64,000 nt of DNA from positions 82,944,669 to 83,008,668 of the forward strand of contig CM037778.1 of assembly GCA_021229015.1 (NCBI GenBank). Reading direction: 5' to 3'. Position numbers and translations under genes: made by a program. The notes under the pieces were generated by a model. The model searched no databases. It had not been told where the DNA came from and saw only the letters and a list, made by a program, of their open reading frames with translations. The stretch comes from Solen grandis (lineage: Eukaryota > Mollusca > Bivalvia > Adapedonta > Solenidae). This document shows, in pieces, positions 1-12,181 of the stretch. The first letter of the stretch is position 1. Each line of letters starts with the position of its first letter.

Positions 1-1078
1 CAGGCTGTCAACTTATCTACCCGTAGTGACTTCTAGTTGTCAACATGAAAAGGTCCTGAACCTCGGCTTTAAAGGGGGATAGATACTTGATTCCGGCCTT
101 TTTCCACGAATCTCTCGTTGGGCTGCGGTTTTCAGTAGGGTTTAACACATGAGAGATACACGGAAAATTTAACATTCCCATGACAATTTTTTTTTTTCCA
201 AAAACGAAATCATCAGCTGGTCCCAAAAATGTAAACCGGGGCTTAATTCTATCCCGGAATTTGGGTTTTAATATTCTGAATGTGAAGTCAACATGGGGGC
301 GTTTTGAGTGTTGTGTAGATTTCTTTGGTGTGGTCTGTACCCATAAGCATTTGCTAAGTCAACATAGATCATTATTTCAATCTTTTACCTTACTTATCTC
401 ATGCATGATGGTACTTGTGTGTTCTACGCAGCCAGAAAAACCGGGAACTTCCACTTTCTAAACTGAGGTTTTGATGTAAGCTTTGTCTGTAAGAAATGAT
501 GTCAGTTTTCTTGCAAGCACAGCAAATATGGTTCCCCAAACATTGAGCGGGGGTATTGTTGGAACTGGTTTGATGTCTTGGAGTTTCTTTCTTTTGGTGT
601 AAATATTCCCTCTACCCCTTTCAACCTTCTGTAACATCTTTCCTCAGACTGTTTTCAGGATCCCCCATAAATGCATGAGAAGTAGTTCGCACATCTTGTA
701 CAGTTTGTACGAAATGGCGTTGGGTCCTGGGGCTGGACCATATCTTACTATCTTGATAGCATACTTTACCTCTCCCCGTGTTGGTTTTGTAACAACCAGC
801 TCCTTCTCGGGGGGGGGGGGGGGGGTTATGCTAGGTCTATTCGGTCACAGTCCCCTAGTGCATCCTCTTGATTGGGATCCGAGTGTGTATCGTGTAGATA
901 TCTTTAAACATCTACAATCTGCGTTTCTACACTCCAGATTATTATTGGTCGACCAGGGTTCTGCAAACTTGTATGGGTTGGCTGCGAATGGTGCTCTTTT
1001 CTTTGCACTTTCCCAAGTCTTCCCTCGCTGGTTTTCCGCCTTCCGCAGTGAGGCTATATAAACGGTCACTTTTAACAT
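1..1078 (-). pseudogene. Broken non-LTR retrotransposon (LINE), linker and start of reverse transcriptase
   Basis: Read on the minus strand from 1,078 downward, conserved LINE blocks appear in the expected order. The linker between endonuclease and RT (KAENQRGKTWESAKKRAPF, about 960-1,045) is followed by an early RT block (GPAPGPNAISYKLYKMC, about 690-745) and then by a block ending VPGFSGCVEHT (about 415-460). In this last block a TAG (458-460) stands where I expect Gln. A run of 17 G (C on this strand) at 809-825 and other indels shift the frame between blocks. No YADD catalytic motif is reached, because the copy runs off the left edge. It encoded a target-primed reverse transcriptase that cannot be made now. 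The clade is not determined. Confidence 0.85.
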
Positions 1079-4000
1079 GTGAGTTTTTCAATATTAAGTA
1101 GTGCACTGAATATATGAGTATATTTACTTTGTATATGCGTATAAACTGTTTAATTATTAGCGGCTGAGCTCCGAAACTCGGACAAACAGTTTATTGATGT
1201 ATCAAAATGAAACAAATCTCGACAATTTCTACAGGCTTTAGCGAGATATTGATTTGATTATGTCCATAATATAAACGTGTACAGTTTTGGTATATTCTTC
1301 AAAAAGATACCGATAAAGTGGCCGATATTTATGTAAAGGTCTTAATAACCTTCTACTTTAGGTTTTGTCGGTGCTAGGAAGGTCTCTTTGCGCATCAATT
1401 TTTAAAGCACAGGCAGAATCTCTGTAATCCATGGTTTCTCTTTTTATTTATGGAAAAGGAATATTTATATAGGTCCTTATTCCTCCTTTGTGTTTTCACT
1501 TTCGTACTTTATATGTAATTTGTAGTATGTAATTTGTAGTTTTCTACGTTGTCAGTAACAAATCCATAAAAAAATACTTTTCAACTATCTTAGCTCATAT
1601 TGTCGATAAAAATATAAAAGATAAATTTCCTATAGAGTATTGGTTATAACAATAATTCTCATAATCATAGGTTTTGATTGAACCGCTTATTCCTAAACGC
1701 GCGCCAAAGAAATAAGTGTCATACTTACATGTTCATACAAAAAAAATCATAAATAAAATGATGTATTTATTTTAAGCACATGATGTGCTAACGTTATTCT
1801 TCTTTGAAGCATTGAGTCAAAGCGAGAGTTTCCGTTTTCTCTTCCTCGATATTTTAAACACGAAATATATTTGAATTAAGAAAAATATTGTCTATATGAT
1901 ATATTATATAACTTATGTTCTAATGTATCGCAGCTGCGGGAGAACCTGCAATACATGAATGAATAAATGCGTCCATCGATTTAAAGTCATAAAAAAAGAT
2001 TATTACTTTGTCAAATAAAAGTACCAAAATGCAATATATAGCCATTTTATTATTCTTAAACATCGCACAGAAGAAGTTCACTTAGATTCATCTTACTATC
2101 ATTAATTGTGACAAAGAAAACTAAAATAAAGTTATAATATACATAATAATGGTAACTTTTATCTATGGTCAATAAAAAACTGAAAACATAATAAAATGTT
2201 TTAAAAAATTAATAGAGTAAACCTTTTTCACTACAAAACTAACAAGCTATCCTGCTTCAATCCTCGGTGCCCAGGCTATATATTTATATTTATATAAGAA
2301 TAATATTATTATAAAATATGAATAGCCTGAGTATTAAGGATGTACTGCTTCTTGCAAAAGAGAGAATAAACGGTGAGTTTTGGAACAAAGAAAAGGCGAG
2401 AAATATGAAAATGTTACTTAACAAAAATAAAATACTTTAGCATTATGCTTAAAAAATCAATCGCTGGCAAAATGCAGGGAGTCTATCTGTGGCAAAAGCA
2501 GAGAGTCTGTATGTAGAAATGACCGCTGCGAACGCAGAGAGCCTGTCGATATAGAGATTTATGCAGAGAAAACGCCGATATGGTTATGCACCGAGAACAC
2601 TTTCTCTGAATTATATACATACATGTATATAGTGTGGTATATGACACACACTGCGTGCTACCCTGCTAAGTGATAACAAAAGACAAACAAACAGAGGTAT
2701 TTGCACCATCGAACAACATCTTTAAAGTCATATATTTGTGCAAGATATAAATTCAATCAGATAGTGTTTACAGTAAACAAGATATGCGATTTAATGACAT
2801 AAAAAAAACTTTGTTCTACCTATTTGACCATAATGCAAAGCAAAATTTATGATGTGAAAGATAGTCTAAAAGGAATATTAATCAGCCATCTGTAATTAAA
2901 ATTAGTCCGTAGTACATTTATCATAAGAACACAATATACATTATGTATATTTTCCCTGTTAAGTGAGTACATTACACAAACAATCCAAATATACTAAGGA
3001 CGTAAAGAATTAGCAAATATTAAGGTCTTGACAAACTGACAGTTTTTGTAACATTTTCTGCAACTCAAAATGCTGAAAGAACCCATTTTGCTTTGAAATT
3101 AAATACTATATAAACTTACCAAAAAGTTAAATCTACCCTGATACCTACTAGTGCTAGACGGGCGATAACAAAACCTCAGACTTACTAACGATAGGAAAGT
3201 CATCTTAATCAACAACACATTTCCTAGAAAATATACATACGTTTACTTAGTGTGGCATATGACATACACGCCATACTATCATATAGTGTGACAACCGGCG
3301 ACACACATATAGATGTATTTGATGCTTATTTGAATTTTGAAAAGAAAACTTCTTCACATTCGTTATCGGGTTTAATAAAAAAAAGAGTATTTACACTTGA
3401 GTTCAGACTTCGTGCAAATAGACCTATTGCATGAGGATTGCCGTTTCTTGTCACTGATGTTTTAACTCAATCCCATCCTTAAGACCAGTCAGCCCTCAGC
3501 TGGTTCCAGTCTGAGAAGACCCCTTTATGCAAATTCAGGGCTGCCTACCTTTGATAACATGCCATGGACACCTGAAATAATACCAAACCAAATCAAAGTA
3601 TCGCTTGGCCAGCCAGTTGAAGAACTACCCTTATTTTGTATCTATCAATGTTTCGCCGCGGGGAAGCGACTGGCTGAACGGAAATTTGCCATTTTTTCAT
3701 CTTTTCGCTGCCAATGTCTACTTTACGGAACCCGTTTTTAAACTGTCAAATTCCCGCCTGTCAAGAAAAGTCTTTTGTCAAAAGCACCGTGTATGCCTGT
3801 CGCCTCCAACCTGGGGCAAAATCTTAAATTGTGCATTACCTGAGTGCTGCCTGGGATTGAACCAATTGCTTGTTTTATTTAAAGAGGTACTATAGCAGGT
3901 TTCATGTTCGTTTCATGTTCGTTTAGGTTAATACAAGTTCTAGAATAACACTAGTTTGTATACAGATAGTAAAGGGAAGCTTTAAAAGCTCCCATTCCGT

Positions 4001-4524
4001 TCTTTATATATACAGCAACAAAATGAACAAAACTAGCTAGGCTACATTCTATCAAGAAAGAGCCTCATCCTTTAAAATATTTAGAAACCTAAAACAAACA
4101 ATTTAAATTATGCAAAAGGAATATTTAACAGAAGGTAATACATCAATCGTTTTCGATTATGGATTATGAAATGGGGTATGCTTGTTAAACATCGTCGATT
4201 TGCAGAATGTGACGTCGATGACACCAAATGACTTTATAAATAAGCAATGAAACTGAATGATACATTTCCTTACTGTCAAAGATACTAATTTCCTAAAACA
4301 AAACACCAGTTAAGTTTGTTTGGGATTAACAACCCACCCAAAGTATTACAGTTACATGTATTAAGTCTACATGAGACAATTATAGTGATGTCAAACTGCG
4401 ATATTACGCCGTAGATATGTGGAATATACAACATTAAGTCCTTGAACTGCCTTTATATGATAGGTGCCAAGTAAAGGAGCTATTCCAGTGCCATTTATAA
4501 CGGCTTTGGTACACGTAATGTCGT

Positions 4525-4605
4525 GTTCGGAGACTCAACCGGGGCGGAAGCTTTAAATACTCTACTCTAAATACTCTCTAAGCTCTACGCCACTGAGCCC
4601 GGTAC
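4525..4605 (-). repeat. tRNA-like SINE head, decayed
   Basis: On the minus strand the text reads like a tRNA-derived SINE head. A box-A-like GGCTCAGTGGCGTAGAGC is followed about 40 bases later by a box-B-like CCGGTTGAGTCTCCGAAC. The segment between is AT-rich and too long for a working tRNA, so this is a relic rather than a gene. Confidence 0.45.
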
Positions 4606-5361
4606 AACAGTTAAATACATGAGTACTACACAACTAGAACTTAGGGGCCGATATATTTATCATAAATGCTGAATGTATTGCCAACAGTATTAGCAACACA
4701 TGCTCAAGATATAATACCCGACATCTTCAAAACAAAATATTGTCAACTATTTCTAGTTTTATCCTGGATCTTTCTTATTATCCATTACAATTTAAATCAC
4801 TTAAAATATGGAAGAAGCTGGTATTGAATAATACTTTGTCAGATCCGCTTTGTCATTAATTGTTATATGCATTAATCATAATATTAGGCGTGCTGTATTT
4901 CTTTTCAAAAGCTGATTTATTTCAGGGAAAATATTAAGAGCTGAGAAGAATAATGATCAATAAATTTGTTTTATAAGACTAGTTTTTGAAAAGTGTAAAT
5001 TCTATTATTTTTTGAATATTCATTTAATTTGTTTTGAAACAATTTACAGACTATTCTACTCCATCGAGATTGGTTCTGTAAATAATGAGTGCACTGTAAC
5101 ATCAGTTAGAAACAGCGAAAACAGGCAAACAATTATCAAATTATTAGTGCATGTAGCTGACCAGTAACCATTTTGGAAAAAAAATCCTCCCCCCCCCCCT
5201 CCTAAAAAACAACAACTATTTATCCCAGAAAAAACGCGATTATCCGCTATTATATCACTGGGTGTGTTTTTATGTATTGTAGGCTCCCTGCATGGTCAGC
5301 GTCAAAACTCTAATGGTACTTGTGTACATAAATAATAAAAGTTGATGCCGTGGTGTGTGTT

Positions 5362-5404
5362 CAAAACACACACACACATACACAATATATATATATATAT
5401 ATAT
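5362..5404. repeat. (AC)n/(AT)n microsatellite
   Basis: A run of alternating CA/AC is followed directly by an uninterrupted AT run. It lies outside any coding sequence. Confidence 0.9.
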
Positions 5405-5809
5405 CTATCGATATAAGTATATTAAAAACGAGTTTTTGAATACTCGTTTATGTATTTTTCTATAAAAAAAACTAAGGTATGACTACCGAGGTATTTGGAA
5501 AAATTACCTCAGTCGATGTAGCAACCACGGTGTGAATTATACTGATTACCTTGTTTGTGCGTTAAACACACCCAAACACAAAAACCTCGGCAAACACAAG
5601 GTAATAATTTTAAATAAATAAAGATAATTAAAAGTGATTACAACTTTAAATCGTTTTCATTATCAGTTATATGTCCCATTTTTTCAGTATTTAAAATATA
5701 AATTAAAAACACTGAAAAGTTTGGAAGAAATGACGATACTCCCCCACCCCTCCAAAATTTGTAACAAAGATAAAGGTGTTGAAAGTATACTAATTGATTG
5801 CTATGATAA

Positions 5810-6150
5810 CTAAGTCATGTACGCATTATCTTCATTCAATTCAAACTCATTAATGGAACTTTTCATTAACATATTATCATTTGAAGCATCTTCGGAATCC
5901 ATGTTTACCAGTGCAGATTTCTCACTGTCTGTGTCTTTGGTAGTTTCTGTAGCGACCCTTTTAAATGCTCATTTGTCCACTGTATCGCCTATTGTTAGAG
6001 AATACTCACAACCAGTTGTTAGGGTACCTAATCCATAGCATGTCACTGAAATATTCTCAACTGTATCTGTTTCTTATCATTGACCCAACTTTCTTCTATT
6101 TCTCGATATGAATCTAACGGATCATTTATTGAGTCTAAACACGCTCATGA
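5810..6150 (-). pseudogene. Possible decayed C-terminal exon of an unknown protein
   Basis: On the minus strand a frame open for 53 codons ends at a TAG (5,810-5,812) with an acidic, Ser/Asn-rich tail, ...NEFELNEDNAYMT. Upstream the same frame continues after a TGA (5,969-5,971) as ...VENISVTCYGLGTLTTGCEY. One further frameshift up reads NDPLDSYREIEESWVNDKKQ. The composition, with repeated Glu/Asp and a YREIEESW-like stretch, resembles cytoplasmic tails of animal receptors more than random AT-rich sequence. I cannot name a family. The stop and frameshift argue for a relic. An AT-rich chance frame remains possible. Confidence 0.3.
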
Positions 6151-7832
6151 ACTTCCTTTCTGTGATCATCTCTATCTTAATTAATATCAACGCACTTCGA
6201 CATTGTTAAGAAATGTTTTCACTTTAAACCACTTAAAGTAAATTCATGTTCCTGTAAAACGTACAACGAGGCACATAATGGATGTGGCATCTTACAGGGA
6301 ACTGGCACTGTACAGTTTACCAAGCTACAATTCAACAACTACATATTTATGAGAGATGGGCACAATATTTAGATAAACATTAACCATACTACAATTTTAT
6401 GAACATTTATTTATTTATTTTTAAACTATAAGCGATTTGTCTGATTTCGAATTGTAGGGGTATTTAAGATTTACATCTTTTGTTGTCTTGAATGAAGAAG
6501 CGCACCGTAAGGCAACGGATAAAAGTTTTTAAGAAACGAAAAGGAATTACTAGCTTTATGAATACATATGATAAAAAACATGATCTTATCAATAATTATA
6601 TTTTTTTAATTAAAAATTCTGTAATATTCTTTTTTACTTTGTTTCAGGTGGCGATCTGTCGTGAATGGGGCACTTCTGTGCATGATAGCCCTAGGGATAT
6701 TTAGGCCATCACTATGTGGTATTCCCAGATTCAAAGGTTAGAATCATTTCGGGATGTTTATTATAACAACTTTATTAGTGTATAATGTACTGTTATATCA
6801 CTGGACATGGAAACAGATGACTGTATATTTCTTTGTATATTATGAAATGTTATATGAACGATTTACGATATTTCAAATTAATTAAAATTAATTTTCTTTT
6901 CTGTAAAGTTCAAACTTAAGTTCATCATTGTGACATATATGGGGCTCTAATAATTAATTTCACTTGCTTCAACTTAAATCAATGTGACTTAATTATCATT
7001 TCACAAATTTATAGCTTACGTATATGCCAAAGCTGGATGGTTTTCAATATGCCCTAGCTTGATTTAGACAGTGTCAATATCAACTGACTGTGATGTTATC
7101 AATTGACTGACAGGAATCCGTAGTGACGAGTTCTTGTTGTGCTTTTCAATCGACGTTAAACAAAACTGCAAAATCCGAAATGAAATACAATACAATAAAA
7201 GTTGAAGAAAAATGCATTCCTCCAATTAATTTAACACGACACAATGTTCGTTAATTTCGTAGCAAGTTTTAATGTATTTCCAAGGGTACGCAGGAGGCCA
7301 TTCATATGATGATATGTTTTGTGCTTAGTCCACACGTTTTTATTCACTTTGATCTGATAGTTCAAGACAGGTCCATTTATTTGATACAAACTCATGATAA
7401 TTTTATGGACAAAGCATAGTTTACGTAAGTATCTATGTAATTCTAAAAAAGGTAAGATGAAATCGGAAAGATATGTTTAAACTATTATGGTCACTAAAAC
7501 GAAATTTCGAGGAAACAATGATATTTGGCCCATCGTTTGAAAGTCTTTTAGAATCGAATTAAACCAACGGTCTCGCGCAAGCGCATCAACAACGCACAAT
7601 TCATTTAAAGGAAAAAGATGCAGAAATCGAAACACACCCACACATTGCTCTTATAATATATTGTATCATCCTATCAACTCATCACCCTTACCTTTCTGTC
7701 AGATACCGAAGCATGTATTTAACTTTAAAACATAAGGAATATATCTACAGTTTTGATAGGGTCCAATAAGTTGGCTGAGTAAATAGAAGCTGCCACACAA
7801 AAAAAACTTCGATTAGGAAACACATTTTTAAA
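6151..7832. other. No gene or clear repeat seen
   Basis: AT-rich sequence with only short chance frames. A small SINE-tail-like motif (CGACGTTAAACAAAAC, about 7,150) may be the 3' end of a worn SINE. Nothing else is recognised. Confidence 0.55.
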
Positions 7833-7936
7833 ACAGTTCTATATGTCCAACTGATGGAACAGTTGTATATGTCTAACTGATGGAACAGTTCTATATGTCC
7901 AACTGATGGAACAGTTCTATATGTCCAACTGATGGA
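7833..7936. repeat. 26-bp tandem repeat, four copies
   Basis: Four head-to-tail copies of a 26-bp unit, each containing TATATGTCCAACTGATGGA or a one- or two-base variant, start at 7,833, 7,859, 7,885 and 7,911. Copy 2 differs at two positions and copies 3 and 4 are identical, as expected of recent local expansion. No coding function is apparent. Confidence 0.95.
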
Positions 7937-8836
7937 ACAAGTGTATTGCGCCTGAGAATACTATGAAATATGATTGCCCTCTTCAAGGGTTCGGACAATA
8001 CCATGATTAAAACCGTTGTGTGACATAATCCTGTTATTTCATTCAAAAGTTAACAATGTTTACAAAACAATGCAAAGTTTAAGTTCATTATGGCGTTTGG
8101 GTTTTGTCTATTACTTCAACAAAGAAAAACATGACCTCTTCCAATTTCTCTTGCTTATCTTAAAGTGTCGCATATTTTGATTAAGGGAAAATGTGTCTTA
8201 AGTATGAAATATTAGACAGTTCTCCCTAATATACATTCAAATAATCGTGATTAAAAATATAAAATTAGATATTAAATCAGACATAAATAATAACCTTACA
8301 CAAGGTAAAAGTTAAGACATGAACTATTCTGTTATTTTTTAAAAGGACAATATTAATGAAATACTTTGAATTATACCAAAAAGTTTTAATGCTTAAAAAG
8401 ATTTAAAACAAACCTTAAATTTGAAAAGAACATATCCCATTTGTATCAAAAAAAAATAGTGTTATATTAATCAACTTACTATGATATACTATATTTTAAA
8501 AAATAAATTAAATATCAAAGTATTTTCTCTAGAAAGACAAAAGATCGAGGTCACGTGGTATGTGTGTGAATGGACGTATGTTTTGAAGCTCTCGAAAAAA
8601 CTTCTAAAAGTAAATGACAAGAAATAAAATGAATGATAAACGTAACAAAACAGTGATAGTGATGAACTAACTACCAGATTCCAGAGATGTGATAGTGGAG
8701 GTTCGTCAGGGGGTCAGACATTGTGTCAGTCCGTCAGTGATTTAATATATGAGGTACGTCACACTTTGTATTCTAATGGTGATGATGTTTACAAAACCTT
8801 AGATAGCCCGAGTGGCTTAGAGGTATCCGAGCATTC
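7937..8836. other. No gene seen
   Basis: AT-rich intergenic sequence. A tRNA box-A-like string (GCCCGAGTGGCTTAGAGG, about 8,806) sits near its right end but has no matching B box. Confidence 0.55.
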
Positions 8837-9885
8837 TTGTGTTTAATGATTGATTCTATGGTAGATAAATCAAAGATGGCGGACTCCATGACACAAAACA
8901 GTAAAGAAGAGTCAGTCTCTACGTGTTCTGATAAGCAGAGTCAAGTATCTCTTAACGACGTTATGACACTTTTGGTTAAAAGTAGATCATTCATATTTTT
9001 AATTTCGGGAAAGTCATCTACTCATGTGGAGCATATATGTGGGGCGCAGATTCTGGTATGCACAATATAGAAACCAATGACTTATTTCAGTTACTAGAGG
9101 AAGATAGTAAGATATATATATGTTTAATAATCTTGGTATTACATATGTTACAGGTGATTTTAATGCTAGAGTTGGTGATAGACCAGATTTTATATACACG
9201 ACCAAATTGTAGATAAAATTGACAGTGATGGTTATAATATTGTTATGCACCTAAACAGGACCCCAATAAAATTATTTTAACGGCAGGCTCGGGAGTGACA
9301 CTGGAATAGGCACGTATACTTATATAAGCCCGCACGGATCTTCAGTGATTGATTATTTAATTCTGCATGCAGAATTGTTCACCTCAATACATAGGTTCAA
9401 AATACCTGACTTTTCTTCACTCTCGGACCACGCGGCGTTGTCGTTTTCGTTTCATTGTACTAAGCCAAGTGTCGGTATAGCTGATAGTGTACGAACCGTT
9501 TACAGATTGGACAATGCTCTGCGGTAGGCATTTCGCACGAAGTTGATTGGTAGATTATCTGATTTTAATCACATTTGTTCGGGTATAGATCGTGCGGACA
9601 GAACAGCTGTCAATAATTTGGTGCAGGGTTTTACAGACATATTGAGATCTGAGGGTGATACACTGTTTGCCAATATATTTTTTGTCCTACTGCAAATAGC
9701 AGAAATAAAAGTTCCCCGTGGCTCGATAGAGAATGTTATGAAGCTCAATTACTTTATCTAGAGGCTTTAAGGGTTTTTAATGAAAATAAATGTATCCTGA
9801 ACCGCTCCTTATTGTGCGAGAAGAAACTTTTATATAAAAAGCTTGTTGTAAGAAAAATTCAAACGACTGCTTCATAGATTTACGT
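8837..9885 (+). pseudogene. Broken LINE: endonuclease domain and linker
   Basis: This plus-strand fragment holds the second half of an apurinic-type (EEP) endonuclease and the following linker. The motif VTGDFNARVGD is at 9,148-9,180. The C-terminal end carries SVIDYLILHAEL and the catalytic SDHA motif near 9,420. Further on, a different frame reads CYEAQLLYLEALRVFNENK (9,733-9,789) and then KKLLYKKLVVRKIQ. Several stops and at least two frame changes show the copy is dead. The RT domain is missing, so the copy is truncated at 3' or cut off. It is on the opposite strand to the 1-1,078 fragment and covers a different part of a LINE, so the two are unlikely to be one insertion. Confidence 0.85.
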
Positions 9886-10389
9886 TGACTACATGAAGCA
9901 TTACCTATTCAAGGACTATTGTATTTAGTAATGGACCATAGAAGCAAATAAAACAACTTCTAGCCCTTTAAATGACTCGTACCACATCTACGCGTACATA
10001 CTTACAAACAGTGTGCAACTGTGTATGCCTGGTGTGTATGCATATAAGGCCTGTACGCGTGAGATACATAAGAAATATAATTTTGAGATCCTGTATAATA
10101 GAACAAACAATTTGTTGACACCTTACAAAATTATCATCACTGTACAATCCCGGACTTAAAGTTGTAATGGGAAAAACCCAGATCTTCGCACTGGCTCTAC
10201 TGGCGACCTTTCAGCTGTTTCAGTCAAATAAATGACTTATTTGGGTTTCGGCCAGGGAATGGTGTGAAAATGATTAATATTGTTAAGGTGTGAACCTTTT
10301 TTTGTTGATACAAACGCAATGTCAGTGCCGCTTGCATTGACATTGCTATGCAATGTACCCTTGTCACAGGTTGTCGCAACACCCTCAGT
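9886..10389. other. Non-coding stretch
   Basis: No gene is recognised. A short inverted pair of CGCGTACA/TGTACGCG strings lies around 9,990-10,055. The right part (10,237-10,389) may include the worn end of the Gypsy element that follows. Confidence 0.4.
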
Positions 10390-11640
10390 CAGACTGGATG
10401 AAACGGACGGGATATTTCTGACCGAAGTAGGACTGTAGCTTGGTCTCTTCAGGGAGTATGACGTAAACACTGTAGTCAGAGGAAGACGGTGAACTCTCAG
10501 CTTCAAAAGAATCTCTCTTGTAAAAAATAACCTGTTTCCGTGATTTGCTCTGTGATGGTGAACAGTCCCTCTGCAAAGAATCAGAGAAGATTCCTGTGCA
10601 GGGTCTTCCTTGTTCCCTCTTAATCCTCTGGCTGCACAGTGTATACAAGGGAATAACCATGCATTTTCCTAATAACGTAGGGTTTAGGAACCCAGCGAAA
10701 GACCACTTGTTCTTCTCCTCAAAATTCATTGCTACTTAATTAGGGGTTTGTCTCCAACATCGAGCTTACTGGCACTGGCCTTGCGATCATAATTAGCCTC
10801 GTTTCGTACAGCTTGCTTTGCTGAGGCCTCTGTGGCTAGCTTGTAGGCATGCTGAAAACAATGTTGCAGTTTCTGCACATAGCTGGGGTGCAAACCAAGA
10901 CTGGCATCTATTGGCAAACTAGGATTCTAGCCAAACATATGAAAATGTTGGGTATGTTCTGTTGCACCGCATTTGGCAGCCTTAACCGATTGGGCCTATA
11001 TAAGGTTTCCAGTCAGATTTCTGGGCGCCTTAAAAGAAACCTATCATTTTCAACAGAGTTTGGTTGTAGAGTTCAGCTGACCTTACCATCAATGTTCCGT
11101 TCATGATCACTATTGAGTTTGTCAGGGAAAGTATAAACCGGATGAAAGACTCATACAAGGCCTTAGCAGTTGTCTGAGCAGTTTGGCTTTTGCAAGTGAT
11201 AGCTTTAAATAGCGTATCTGGTGAAATGATTGGTAACAACCAATATGTGCTCAAAACCACCAGTAGGCTTCTCCATAAACAGAAAATCTTCACAAACAAT
11301 TCCATGGGCTTTGAAGATGAGCTATTATTAAGTTCTGCAACCTACTGTGGCTTCTTATGCAAGATGAATCTGAAAATGTTTCGAGTTTAGTTTTTCACAT
11401 CTTTTTCGAGACCTGACCAAAAAAAAAACTAGCAAACCACACATTTTGTCCTGCCTTGGTGACCAGCGTCATCGTGGGCTCGCTTAAATGCTAAGCCACG
11501 GTAGGCAGCAGGTATGACAAGCTGTCTAACAGGCTGACCATCAAGAGGCGCAGTTCTGTTTGGAACATTTTTCTCAAGATACAAGCTAGGACAAGTTGCA
11601 TCAAGCATTGCAGTGGTAGTGACATAAGTCTGAAAACCCG
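10390..11640 (-). pseudogene. Broken Ty3/Gypsy-type pol, integrase region
   Basis: Read on the minus strand from 11,640 downward, integrase parts appear in order. The N-terminal zinc-binding region (LVIPAAYRGLAFKRAHDDAG then HQG, about 11,440-11,510) retains the HHCC-type histidines. The catalytic core follows (TAQTTAKALYESFIRF, about 11,135-11,190; a decayed HSD motif as NSDHE near 11,100; then AELYNQTLL). Next comes HMFG*NPSLPIDASLGLHPSY, with a stop at the usual Arg, and the GPY-like module KANYDRK/LDVGD (here NEANYDRKASASKLDVGD, 10,735-10,800). IPLYTLCSQ (about 10,650) corresponds to the conserved VYTV strand. Many frameshifts and stops exclude activity. No LTR or primer-binding site was found. 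Confidence 0.85.
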
Positions 11641-11964
11641 TATAATTACAAAAATTCTAACGTTACTACTTTTTCTACAAGTTTGCTTGGAGAAAAGGAC
11701 TAAAGAACACGTTTACTAATAAAATGATTACTGAGAGCTAAATTATATTCACAGAATTGATCAATAATATAAAAAAACTCATACGTTTATACAGTCATAC
11801 TTGTTTTCCTAACTGATATGGAGTAAGTAGACAGAGTATAATTAGCTGCTTATATATATATATTAAGTGTGTCATAAGCTGTTTTGTGTAGGTGCTTGTC
11901 TTTAAGTCTAATATTCTGTTATTATCTATCCTGTTTTGTACTTTGTTCAACTTACGAATTTATT

Positions 11965-12181
11965 GAGTAAAAATGTGTGCTGCACGAACTTTTAATATGG
12001 ATTCCTGCTATATCCCTCCTCGCGAAGAATATAGATTATACTTTTTCCAACTTTTGGTAAAATTGAAAATGTACGAAGAGATTAGGCCGACGAACAGATA
12101 GAGAGTGAGGTTATGCGAAGTTTCGAGAAGGGAAGAATCGAGAAACCATATTAGATCCTCGTGCAGCACTCATTTTCACTC
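11965..12181. mobile_element. Small foldback/MITE-like element
   Basis: An inverted repeat of about 60 bp per arm encloses about 80 bp. The left end starts GAGTAAAAATGTGTGCTGCA (11,965). The reverse complement of the right end starts GAGTGAAAATGAGTGCTGCA (12,181). Similarity continues inward with gaps (TTAATATGG..., CCTCCTCGCGAAG against CCTTCTCGAAAC). No ORF and no clear target duplication were seen. It fits a miniature inverted-repeat element without its own transposase. Confidence 0.7.

Larger units (their letters stand above)
1079..5809. other. AT-rich non-coding stretch, no gene recognised
   Basis: No coding region could be supported here. Short open frames at 3,252-3,434 and 3,559-3,895 match no family I know. 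The stretch holds one tRNA-like relic and one dinucleotide microsatellite, listed separately. The texts around 2,621-2,680 and 3,233-3,290 resemble each other (both contain a TAGTGTGG(C/T)ATATGACA motif), suggesting an old duplication. Confidence 0.6.

Noticed and set aside
675..1061. 128-codon plus-strand frame with a Gly run
   Set aside because: It is antisense to LINE RT blocks on the minus strand, and the Gly run comes from the G17 tract.
3851..3861. Minus-strand box B (GGTTCAATCCC) as part of a SINE or tRNA
   Set aside because: No box A at a suitable distance and no tail; one short motif is not enough.
7833..7936. CRISPR-like array
   Set aside because: Units are directly adjacent with no spacers, and the genome is animal; it is a plain tandem repeat. 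The same holds for the 28-bp and 48-bp arrays.
8806..8832. tRNA gene candidate
   Set aside because: Box-A-like GCCCGAGTGGCTTAGAGG only; no B box or cloverleaf partner downstream.
9014..9250. Minus-strand frame of 78 codons
   Set aside because: It is the reverse-strand shadow of the LINE endonuclease on the plus strand (VTGDFNARVGD).
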